From: Hymenolepis diminuta
Taxonomy: Eukaryota > Platyhelminthes > Cestoda > Cyclophyllidea > Hymenolepididae
Reading direction: 5' to 3'
DNA length: 64,000 nt
NCBI GenBank assembly: GCA_900708905.1
Contig: CAADRB010000018.1
Location: forward strand, 272,821-336,820
The notes below the pieces were generated by a model. That model was given only the letters and a program-made list of their open reading frames with translations. It had not been told where the DNA came from and made no database searches. Numbering within the stretch: position 1 is the stretch's first letter; every line of letters begins with the position of its first letter. Shown here piece after piece: positions 1 to 10,800 of the stretch. The translations under genes and the position numbers were made by a program.

Positions 1-1538
1 GAAATAGGCTCTTTTGATTTGAGATTATTGCCTTTATTTCATAATGTCGAGTGAACATTTTACTATTAACGCTGTGAGAATTAAACTGACGTGAAAATAT
101 CGAAATATTCAGTACTCTCGTACTTTGCGACGAGTCACGGGAAGAGTAAACCCAAAAAGGAAAAAAAACTCCTCAGAAATTCACTTAAATGCAACTGCAA
201 ACCAACCACTTGTGTCCGAGAAACAGAAAATTCGCTTCTCGAGAAGGAAAATAATCCACTGCCTTCTCTTTATTAACCGAAGGGATGAGCTTATTAAAAA
301 AAGTCAATGGTACAGAAGACTTGGCGAGCCTAAATTTACATCCATAAGGGATGATCGACTGAGATTTAATAACGGGAGATAAACGCTGGGTAAGTTAGGA
401 CAAAATTCTTCATTCCAATTCTAGATAAACTCTTTACGTTCCTTGTCATTTTAGACAACTTCTTCAGAAGTTAGAACGCACAATTCTTCAAATTCGGTTA
501 CTGCTTAATCCAACCGTTACCTTATATGTAACAAAGAATTCCACTTTAATTATTGCGACATTACCAATCTTGGCTTAATAAGGCACTGATGAAACCAAAT
601 AAAAACTGCCTATTCCAGTAAAATTTACAATTTGAAAAAAATCTACACAGTCTCTCATCATGATTGGAACTAATATATGTAAATTATTATTTGATAAAAT
701 TTACAAAATATACTGAGCTGAATTACAAATGGAATTTTATTATGGGTCAATCTTGGCTTCGTAGAATAAACACACGACTGTAACAGAGAAAATTCAATTC
801 CATTAATTTACTAGTAACGTGGAAAAGGATTCCAAACGTGGAGCGACTAATGATAAAATTTGACCATACCTAAGTTATTTATATTTTGATAAGCAAAACC
901 TGACTGTAATACTTATTAAACATCAAAAATACAATGTTGATTGAAAATAAGTGCCGATATATAAATACATGACAATTTGACTCGCAATAAAGAATATATG
1001 ATCTTAAAAATTATTCGCCGAATAAACCTACCAATCTTTACGTAAAAAAATGTATAAATCATAAAACAAGTACAAGTTGGAGGAGAATAAAAGGAAATAT
1101 TTAGTGGAAACATTCAAAATTAAGCGCAAAATATCTTTACATTGAGAAATAACATCTGAAACTACAAATATCTGTTTTGCAAAAGAAGAGTTCTACACCA
1201 TTGTACCATACTATGACCATTGCTTGTAATCATAGGAGAACATGAAAAGGAAATAATTTTTCAATATTATCACTTTTGAATATGATAATTATATGTTTGA
1301 TTTAAAGTCCATAGTCATATGGATAAATACGAATTAATTGGAGGGATAAATTCTAATTAAAGAGAATTGCAAACGCTTTTCTAACAATAAGAGAGAAATA
1401 GGAAGTAAATGAAGATCTATATGTAAATGCAATCTATTTTAGGCAAACGACAAACAAGTCAAGTCAATTAAAACTGATTTGCCTTTCTACCTTAAAAAAG
1501 GTTAAATATACGAAAAATAAGTGAAAAGAATTGCATAC
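1..1538 (-). other. Intron 1 of gene A (5' part, runs off left edge)
   Basis: This non-coding stretch follows the splice donor GTATGC that ends exon 1 of gene A. In the paralogue, gene B, the next exon starts with VEYLFSDKTGT. I looked for the reverse complement of that block in these 1.5 kb and did not find it, so the remaining exons should lie left of the window. The paralogous intron in gene B is 9 kb, which fits. The small ORFs here on both strands show no family features. I see no repeat that I can name. Confidence 0.65.
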
Positions 1539-2738
1539 TTGGCCCAATTCTTCAAGAATATCTGAGGTATTGACCAAGGCTGGTTCATCAATTTCCGCAT
1601 CATACATCTGGATATCCCATCCAAAGAACATTGATCCAAAGAATTTCTGGAACTCAATAGTCACATAGAGAGAGATTGGGATGATGTAATTGAAGAGCAC
1701 AAGGAAACCCAAGAACTCCTGTACAACAATCCATGTCGTTGGTTTGACTAGAGTAATATACCAAGCATTAGTGGGGCGCAGAGAAAACTGGAGAATTGTG
1801 TAGAGGATAGATACAGCGATTAGAAAACCCAAAATGAAAATTAGAAAGTTGTTTAGCTGCCTTTCAACTTGAGAGTACTTGGTCTGTTTGCCTTTGGAAT
1901 TAAGGGACATCTTCGTATCAGAACCAGTATACACAGCAACTCCATATACAAAGTCGGTGTCTTTCAATCTTGCACCACGTAAGAGAAGGCATTCTGGACC
2001 TAGTGGCTCACATGACTCAAATCCATTGATTTTGACCGTAATCTTGCCGTAGAATTTGTAAAAATCGTCAACAGGTTGTTGACAAATAATAATACCTTCT
2101 AACTGATTTGCCAATTCTTCTGGAGAATCAAGATTTTTGGTAGCCGAAACAGCAACAAAACGTTTGAGATTGGTTTCTCCATCCAAACTGGCTGTTGTGA
2201 CATAGCATTCACCATTACTCTCACTGGAACTCAAAAGAACTAAATCGCATGGAAAGGTTTCGTTTGAGGTTATTAAAACTATATCACCGACAACAATTTC
2301 GTAAGCCTTTTTGGCAACAAGTTTGCCATCCATTCCAACTATTTGAACAGGCGCATTGTTTACTTCTCTATCTGCACGATGACGAAGAAAATCTTCGTAG
2401 CCTTGCTTGACCATCGTAAGCAATATCACGAAACCAAGAGGTAAAATTGAGGTAACTGGCGAAACAGGCGAATCTGTGAATAGTTGGACGATAGCAATAC
2501 AAAGGAAATAGAAATTGGCGATGCGTTGAGCCTGTTCCTCAAGATTTTGAAATACAAATCCGTACCAAGTATAACGTGAAGTGCTGATTTGATTATTACC
2601 GTAGAGTTTGAAAAGCGAATATGGTTCTGATACAAAATTAGATTGGGAAATCGGACCAATTGGGACTTCACGATTCTCCGGCCAAGGAGGTGTGCTGAAG
2701 CCTAGTTTGATTTTCAAATTTTTCCAACACTTGACCAT
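1539..2738 (-). CDS. Gene A: P4-type phospholipid flippase, ATP11-like, coding exon 1 (partial gene)
   Basis: This exon encodes the first 400 residues of a class VI P4-ATPase (ATP11A/B/C type), which flips aminophospholipids to the cytosolic leaflet of plasma and endosomal membranes. In order it shows the N-terminal block GNNQISTSRYTWY (48-58), TM1-TM2 around PVSPVTSILPL (91-101), the actuator-domain DGET motif (186-189, the P4 equivalent of TGES), CQQP, LLLRGA and the TM4 PISL motif (354-357). It ends at EELGQ with donor CAA|GTATGC in phase 0, just before where DKTGT should follow. Residues read past the donor are intron. The start ATG (2738-2736) is preceded by an acceptor, TTTTTTGCATAG, only 3 nt upstream. 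The family assignment is firm from sequence; the exact subfamily is inference. Gene B, divergently oriented 3.8 kb away, is its closest relative here. The catalytic domains are outside the window, so completeness cannot be judged. Confidence 0.93.
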
Positions 2739-2760
2739 CTTCTATGCAAAAAATAGATTC
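2739..2760 (-). other. 3' splice acceptor just upstream of gene A start codon
   Basis: On the minus strand the sequence CTATTTTTTGCATAG is followed by AAG and then ATG. A pyrimidine run plus CATAG makes a good acceptor, leaving only a 3-nt 5' UTR on the coding exon. Either a cis-spliced leader exon lies upstream or this is a spliced-leader acceptor. Confidence 0.6.
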
Positions 2761-4024
2761 CTGGATTTATGGGAAAATTAGGTTGGAAGTCATTAAATGA
2801 TTTCCGTGAAAACAATATTTATGTCACGAGTTTAATAAGAGCGTAGAGTTACAACCTTGAATCAGAACAAAAATCTACGGTTATAAACACGATGCAATAT
2901 TTTGTTATTTGTGCATATTTATCAGTCAAAGTAGGAAAATTTATTTTTTAATTAATTTTATTTGTATAATAAATTGAGAGCTGAACATAGTACTATAAGA
3001 AGAGTTCAATAGGCTCTTTAATATTTGTATGCATGTGGATAAGTACCTAATGAGACATCGTTTAAAATGGATAATTTACAAAAAGGAGCATTTTATTTAA
3101 CCATAAATTTACATAAGCCGCGGACACTAAATCATATTTCCTGATAAATCTAGTTATGAAACTTGACATTCTCCGTAATGATGTTAGTGACCTATTAACA
3201 TCGAGTTAATTTTCTATATAAATCTTTAGTTTTAACCACTCTTCTATATCTATTTTTGTCTAAACCAAAGTCATTTAAAATTAATTTTAACTCGGTAATT
3301 TCTACCACTTTCAAATTAGGGAAATATTTGAATATCAATGGAAAAATCTCCAATGTGAGATTTCACATAAAACTCAGTTTTTAACATTCCGATGAATTTT
3401 TACTTAACTTAATAAAATAATATTTATCGAACTCATGAGTAAGTTTAGTTACTTTGAAATGATTTATTATATTCTGGAAATAATGAAAAACAGGTTGCAG
3501 AAAAAATGTAATATCTGTCTGAATTTATTGGCCTTGTCATTGGAAAACACTTGTCTATCTTGAAAACACTTTGTCCATCCCATTTATCCCACAATTATAC
3601 TTTTAAATAACCATGCGCATTCCGTAAAAGTCAATGCATTTGTTTATTTGCCAATGTGTTGTAACGTCCACTGCGGCGGGCTACTGCAAATCGAAGACTG
3701 ATGCCAACTCCACATTGAATTGTGACTACACTTAATGGAGATATTTATGCATACTGCCTACCGAATTTAGAAATGGGTCAAACGGGTTAACCGGAAAATG
3801 AGATTGAAAGCATTTACCTTTAATCAATTTTAAAAAATCCACTTTAGCGGCATATTTTTCTGTAAATTTCTTTATGGTGAAAGGAAGGTATTCTGAAAGG
3901 GATATTTTTAGTTTTAAAATATAATTTTCAAGCATACAGTGTTTAAAATTAATTGGAGAATAGTGGAGAGGAATTCATTATTTGTATTGAAATCAATCAA
4001 ATATCACAGTTACACGAAACATTA

Positions 4025-4845
4025 GACATCTGTTACATATAAGAGAATAATATTTTTCTCAAAATAATTCTTATATGTAAGATTCTTTGTTTTCCACCTT
4101 CTAATTCCTGCTTCTATTAAGTCCCTTTTATCTGAACAAATTTATGTACATTACAGTTGTAAATGGCGCATAATATAAGGCGACCGATCGATACACAAAC
4201 ATGCGCCTTATTTTGACATATATTGGCTTGAATCGTTTTGTATTGTGGTGTTGTCTGGTTGCTTTTGTAACTAACACAATGTCTTAGGGAATCTAAGAGT
4301 CAGTTACGGTATCCTATGGAGAACAGCAGTTGAATATCTTTTTAACTGTATTTGCAGGTAAACAAAGATGATGACCGTTATATTCTGTCCCTCTCTGTAG
4401 GATACCGTAACCAACAAAGTTACGTTTATAGCAAGCCAACTGCAGTATTATTCTTTCATGTGGTCAAATAAAAAGTCTTGGATGTTATTTTATACAAAAC
4501 ATAAAGCAATGGCCTTTTCGACTGCTGCTCAATTATATGCTATTATAATCTGTTCTTCCCTATAGAATACCGTAATCGATTCTTAGACTCTCTAAGACAT
4601 TGTACTAGTTAAAAATACGATCAGACAGCACCACAATGTAAAACGACCCAAACCACTATACAGGAATAAGGCGAACTTCTTCAATTTATATTGTGTGTCA
4701 TTTGCAGCCATAATGTAAGTAAATAAATTCGTTTAAAAAAGGGAAATTAAAGGAGTGGGAACTAAAAGATAGAGAAAAAAGAATTTTATATATAAGGATT
4801 AGTTTTGTGGAAAATACCCTTTTCTTATTGTTATAACGTTGAAAG
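4025..4845. repeat. Long imperfect palindrome / foldback element
   Basis: The left arm (about 4025-4330) and right arm (about 4553-4845) are inverted copies. The best stretch pairs TGTGGTGTTGTCTGGTTG (4240s) with the reverse complement of the region near 4625-4640, and ACAATGTCTTAGGGAATCTAAGAG with its partner near 4580-4605. Homology continues outwards through GCGCCTTATT and TACATTA to ATTCTTATAT. Each arm is roughly 300 bp and the unpaired middle is about 220 bp, where the CTGT..TAGGATACCGTAA unit appears an additional time. No transposase is encoded. A foldback or MITE-type non-autonomous DNA element is the likeliest explanation. It abuts the repeat at 4830. Confidence 0.7.
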
Positions 4846-5175
4846 GGCTTAGCGAGACCATATCGATCGAATAGATGGCATGGGTCAAGTCACTCACGCC
4901 GCCGGATCAGTTCAGAGGTGGCTGACAAGCCGCCCCCTAGTTTATATATTAGTAAATCAGGTTTATATACAAAACATTTCGTCGTTAGACATCAGTCATA
5001 TCTCGTTGTCGGTGTCTCGGCGTGATGATCGATATCTGTTTAGGTAGCTGTGTGCAAGCACGTAAACACACAGCGGGACCACCTGTGGACACTGTAGCGG
5101 AGAACTTATCATCAGTCAATCATCTCTAATCGCCATGTGTTGATAGACATCTGCCAGCAATAGCACTTATATGTG
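4830..5175 (+). repeat. Dispersed repeat R1, copy 1
   Basis: This segment matches, at good identity over its length, the reverse complement of about 46725-47040. Shared landmarks in order are ATAACGTTGAAAGG, GATCGAAT, AAGTCA, ACAAAACATTTC, TCTCGTTGTCGG, GGCGTGATGAT, CAGCGGGACCACCTGTGGAC and TTGATAGACATCTGC. It codes for nothing recognisable. A SINE, a solo LTR or a MITE are all possible; neither clear terminal repeats nor target duplications were seen. Confidence 0.7.
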
Positions 5176-5689
5176 ACAGTTATGTCGTGTTATGTCTAGA
5201 ATCAGGGGGATCTAATGACCATGAGGACCAAAAAAGTTGGACTGATAAAAAAATTGAAAATTGATTTTGCTTAAGATAGGGCTCGTAAATAAACAATCAC
5301 AAGATTCCTTGTCACAGTGTACGTATAGAAATATTTACTGAACACTTGTGATGACTAAAGTCATCTCAGAGCCTCCAATGTGTCCAAAATAGAAAATCGA
5401 AATAGTGACTAAAAAGTTTTCAGAAAGTTTAAAAAATCGGTTGACCACATTTTAAGCAGATATTTCTTGAACATGAGAATATTATCCAGAACATAAACTG
5501 TGTCTTACACTTTAGTCAAATATAATTAGTGACAGTCTAGTGCCAATTCACGTATTTTCTTACTCAGAGACTATTAAGCTCTGGCCTTGACACGTAAAGA
5601 CTTTTAAGAGTAATTTTTCTACAAAATCATTATGAGATACTCACATTTAATTTATTTCTAACATTAACGCACGTGTAATATATTAGGGT

Positions 5690-5875
5690 GGCTTCTCGGT
5701 TATCTCCATACTGATCTAACGAAATGAGCGACTTTGCTTGTCCCTTCTCTATGGCCTCGGTTCTCGTTACTTTATGACAGTATCTATGTGCACGCAAACA
5801 TGCACATGGACTTTTGTTCGTGGATATCTAATCATTTCCGATCGTCAGGTATTTATTAACATCTGCTGTCTATGA
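5690..5875. repeat. Dispersed repeat R1, rearranged partial copy
   Basis: About 5690-5765 resembles the middle of repeat R1 in minus orientation (GGGTGGCTT..ACTGATCT). About 5780-5875 resembles its end in plus orientation (GTATCTATGTGCACGCAAACATG..ACATCTGCTG). The two halves face opposite ways, so this copy is rearranged. A short further match to R1 (GAGTCACTCACGC) lies near 6162. Confidence 0.45.
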
Positions 5876-6549
5876 TGGTACGAAAATATTTACACATTCT
5901 TGGGAAATAAGATTAACTTTGAATTTTAGAGTCAATGGAAAGTAGAAATGAAAAAGTGTTATTGATTTTAATAATGCTTGCTTTTATATATTCAAGAAGT
6001 GAAGTACAATTAGCAAACCTAAGCGTCATTAATTCACATAGCCAGATGGATCATTTTTAATTTATATTAATAGTGGCAGTTTGAACTACCTCAATTTTTA
6101 CCTCAAGTAGTATAAGATAGCGGATCCCAATGTTACTCTAATTAATTATGTTGCAAATCGAGTCACTCACGCTGTGATCCATTAATTAATGATAATTTTA
6201 AAATGCATTTCACAATGATAGGCTCGGGCTATGCTACGTGTATGACTACTGGACTATGTCCAGTAATCGTTTCATCAAATATAAAGCAAGCAATTATATT
6301 TGCTTAATTGAGATTAGGCTGGCTTAGCACGACAGAAGTATTTTTAAAATGATCCTTCATATTAATACATTATTCTTGGTTTTATTTTTGTAATAAGCTG
6401 ATAAATTGCGCATTATTCAAAAACAAAAAATGTAATATGTATACTGGATGTATTTGTTTAGTAGATGTTCTTTCGTCTTCATTTTCTAATAATTTTTCTG
6501 AATAACCAAAGTTAACCTTGAACTCGCAATTAACTCTGCGCGCTCTTTA

Positions 6550-6586
6550 ATCACTCCCTTCTCGGTGTGATTTGCCAGTCTTAAAT
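6550..6586 (+). other. 3' splice acceptor just upstream of gene B start codon
   Basis: A pyrimidine-rich tract leads into GATTTGCCAG, followed by TCTTAAAT and the start ATG at 6587. The coding exon would carry an 8-nt 5' UTR. An in-frame TTG at 6572 lies in the presumed intron and is not a credible start. Confidence 0.5.
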
Positions 6587-7813
6587 ATGAGGTCCTTTAA
6601 AGAGGGCTTAATTGCCTTATTACCCAAATGTTTAAAAGATAGATTTGGATTATCTTATGATCCTTATTCAGAAAGTCGTGTAATTCCTGTTGGGCCTCTT
6701 TCAAAATCTAAACTTGATGATCTATCTCTGAAGAATTTGCGAATCTATGGAAATAACGAAATTCGAACCTCGAGATATAATTGGTATTCTTTTGTCTTCC
6801 ATAATCTCTATGAACAAACACAGCGGATTGCTAACTTTTATTTCATATGCATTGCTGTGATTCAGTTATTTATCGAAACTCCTGTTAGTCCGGCATCCTC
6901 CATCCTACCTTTACTCTTTGTGATTTTTCTAACCATGATCAAGCAGGGTTATGAAGACTACTTAAGGCATAAGGCAGACAGGGAAATAAATAACAGACCT
7001 ATTGAGGTGATTGACGAATCCGGTCTTTTGATAACTAAAAAATCATACGAACTCGTGGTTGGTGACATTATTCTCATTTGCAATGGTGACACACTGCCTT
7101 GCGATATTGTCATTTTGAGTTCAAACGAGTCATCTGGAGAGTGTTACGTCACTACTGCAAGCTTGGATGGAGAAACAAATCTTAAGCGATTTTACGCACC
7201 TCCTGCTACTCGAGAAATAGATTGTCCATCAAATTTTGTAGAAAAACTGGATGCTACCATCATTTGTCAACAGCCAGTTCCTGATATCTACGAATTTTTC
7301 GGGAAACTCATTGTTACTGACCCTAAAACTGGCGATGAAACTACTCTTCCTCTGAATAATGAATGCCTTCTTTTGAGAGGTGCTTGTCTAAAAAATACAG
7401 ACTTTGTTTACGGATGTGTGGTCTACACGGGCAATGATACCAAAATGTCACTAAATGCCAAAAGGAAGCAGAATAAATTCTCTCAAATCGAACGCAAACT
7501 TAATGGCTTTCTGCTTGTTTACTTTGTTGGTCTGATTTTTGTTTGCAGTTTGTTTACTCTCTTCAAATATCTTTTAACTACTGATGCTTGGTATATTAGC
7601 GTTCGCGAGATCAAGACTTGGTATGTTGTCCAGGATCTATTTGCGTTCATTGTTCTTTTTAATTATGCCATTCCAATTTCACTCTACGTCACGATTGAAT
7701 TCCAAAAGTTCTTTGGTTCACGATTCTTTGGTTGGGATATGGAGCTCTATGACTCCGAAATTGATGAACGGGCCCTGGCAAACACTTCAGACATTCCCGA
7801 AGAAATGGGACAG
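6587..7813 (+). CDS. Gene B coding exon 1 (N-terminus, TM1-4, actuator domain)
   Basis: It encodes residues 1-409. Visible in order are GNNEIRTSRYNWY (55-67), TM1-TM2 around TPVSPASSILPL, KQGYEDYLRHKADREIN, DGETNLKR (194-201), ICQQP, LLLRGACLKNTDFVYG, TM3 (about 309-331) and TM4 with PISL (363-366). The exon ends EEMGQ with donor CAG|GTAAGT, the same codon and phase as exon 1 of gene A. The first ATG in frame, at 6587, was chosen over an upstream TTG. Confidence 0.95.
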
Positions 7814-10800
7814 GTAAGTAAATATCTATTTTATCATAAAATAACTTAGCTCAGTTTAATTCTGGAATAATTATCTAATAATTTAATTGAAGAAGTTGGT
7901 GAATATTCGGAATCTCCATTATTTTGTTATTGGGATATTCAGCACCTTGCATTCGGAAAATATGCCAACTTATATCAAGACTAATCTGTCAAGCCGTTTA
8001 TTCATTTCATTTCATATTAATGGTATAAATGACCTCCATTAACACTAAATTCGGTTTATGAAAAAATCCTGTTGGAATTGACGTTTTCGGTCAACACTTG
8101 CATTTTTATTAAAATGATTTGTATAATTACTCTGATTTTATTATCGAACCATTGAAATTTCACTGTCCGAAGATGGATGTTCAGTAACTGAGGCTAACTT
8201 TTTTAAGTATTCCCCTTTTTAGCGCATTGAACGATGTTTTCTTTTGCTTCTCTGAAATTCTTATAGTAGGGGAAGATACATCGTATTCGTTTTACCAGAA
8301 CTTAGTTTAAATCATTTTGAGTTGGAATTACTTTATCATTTGCAATCAAATTATTGGTGGAACATCAAGAGTATAGTTTATTTTTACTATCTAAATTATT
8401 CATTCTACAGAGATAGTGAATTGTTTAGACGATAACGTTCAAAGTAGTAATATTTGACGCATGTTAATGTTAGTAATTATCACTTGTTATTTTAGTCTCA
8501 ACTAATCGACATATGTTACTAATGTAATAAAAGTATATCATATTGCATTACTTCTGTAGTAGTAGAACTGAAAGCTAAACTGGGGAAGTGTTGATGGTTC
8601 TATGGGATTTCATGGTATTAGCACATTTTGAATTGGCCTCGAATTTGACATACTGCAATTAGTGACCTGATAAAAGTCAAACGCTATCTGATTTTTTTAT
8701 ATTTAAGATTTCCGTCAAACAAGTGAGCTAATTAGAATCGATGGGTAGATAATACAGATGCCATATTAATTTTTATTGGCAACTTCGTAAGTGAGCATTT
8801 CATGAGAAATTTGGGAGCCATTTGCGCCATATTTTGTACAAATTTAAATATTTATTTGTTTATTGTATTTACAATAGTGATTTGTTGTAGAATCTAGTGA
8901 TTAGGATACACTTTTCCAAACACCTATAAGCTAAGAGTTATCCTCATCTGCCTCTTCAGCAACAAGCTTGGGAATTAAATAAATTTAGACGGATCCATAT
9001 TCTGATGAGCAGAATCTCTTCGACATAGTCATGAGAACAATGAGAACAATCTATGTTGCTGAACAACACGAACCTTATTCGACAAATACATGAAGGCGAA
9101 GTTGGTATTTACCGATCAAGTTGCCTGTTGACGACAGTGTGAAACACCTAGCTCTTTTAAAGTCTATCTCAATCGGATAGTACATTGGATTGCTCCTCAG
9201 TCTCTATCAGAGCTAAGTCAATTACCAGACAACTTATTTTATTTTAAAAACTCAAATTCTTCCTGCTGATACGTATCTTAGTGACTCATCTATTGTTCAT
9301 AAAACCAACTGATGATTCAAAAAATATTCTTTGTCCATTTGTTCGCATTAGATAAAATTTAGTGTGATATTTTAAATTGCTATTAAGAACTATAATTAAA
9401 ACATTTTTGGCGGAAATTGCAGACAGTATTATTACTGTTTAACTCTCTAATCTAATTGGCAGAAAGGATGTTGGAAAGAGAAGATGAGAACGGAAAAAGT
9501 CACATCTGAGTTGAGCGCATTAAGAAAGTATAGATGTCCCGTTACTTCTATTCTACTAGGAGAAAAGTTAGCTGAATAAATAAACAAAACGGCAGACACC
9601 TAGCTGTCAGTAATGGCAAATTATTCTATTCTGACTTGATAAAACTGATAGAATACGATTTTCCCTTTTTCTGAGAATTATGCATAATTAGGGACCCCTT
9701 TTCCAGTTTTACTGAGGGCTTTTCAAATAGTTGACTCATTTAAGTCAAAGCATATCCTCTACTGTCGAAGTTCTAACCTATGTTGCAGAAATATGCTTTT
9801 GTCCCTCTATAACGAACGAATCGTGGTCTTCTTCGTCTTCCCCCTTTCAAAGGTTAGGTTTCCGTATATCGTGTTCCGCTTTTTAATGCAAAATGAATCA
9901 CTGCCCGCTTCATTGGCTGTTGGATGAAAAAGGTGTCTTTTCGACTACCTGTGCGTGCAGCGTTGAACAAAATTGTGTTGGCATTTGAATGGATGTCTTC
10001 TTTAAATGTTAAGTCAAATGGTTAAATATTTTATTATTATTATTAAGGGTATGCTCGTTCGATTTATTACATCAAAGTTTCATCTGTGTGCACATGCAAA
10101 ATGCCAATTATGCCATATATAGTGGCTTTCTAGAAGTTTTAATTCAGAAACTGTCCGAAGGTTTGAATCTATTTATAATGAACCCACCTTCTTCCTCTAT
10201 AAAAAACATTTAGTGGACCTAAGATCCAACGAGACATGGAGGTTGATAAAACATAAAACAGCAGTTAGTTATTGTCATATATAAGACGGGAAAGAAGGAT
10301 GCATGGCTTTCAATAAATAATATTTTCTGAGATGAAGATTTCGATCTTGAAATAAAGGATTTCGTTGTGACCCGAGCTGTGATTAGAGCTTCTTTGTCTC
10401 AAAGTTCTCCATGACTCTGGAGATGACTTGGTAACAATTGAGCTAAATATCGGTATTCAATCTCGTAGGTTAGCATTAGTTTGTATTTTACGAACCATGT
10501 GAATATATGTAAGCATACACTCAGTCCAGAAGTCTGGGAGTTGATGGAATACTCATCCTTAGAGTCGCAAACCTGTCAATTAGCAGAGGTTGCTCAGATA
10601 GTACACATTTGCTTATCTTTGGTGAAAGAATGGAACCACTTCATTTAATGGAGAAATGAGACAAAACGGTGAGGATATTTTTGGGGAAGTTGATGTGGTT
10701 ATAGGCACAGGTGGATGCACTAAATGTGACTTTCGGGCACAAATTTCGAAGGTAGAAATGACCTATCGACTTCACACTCACACTACTATCTTTGTGACAT

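Larger units (their letters stand above)
2739..6586. other. Intergenic region between the divergent flippase genes A and B
   Basis: This 3.8 kb spacer separates the start codons of two head-to-head genes, so it should contain both promoters and any leader exons. I could not assign a core promoter for either gene. It holds a long imperfect palindrome (about 4025-4845), a copy of a 0.34 kb dispersed repeat (about 4830-5175) and a rearranged partial copy (about 5690-5875). No coding sequence was recognised. Confidence 0.6.

Noticed and set aside
6572..6586. TTG start for gene B
   Set aside because: A non-ATG start is unlikely here, it lies before a good splice acceptor, and an ATG follows in frame at 6587.
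9001..9035. Hammerhead-ribozyme-like CTGATGAG
   Set aside because: The second core element GAAA and the required helices are missing nearby.
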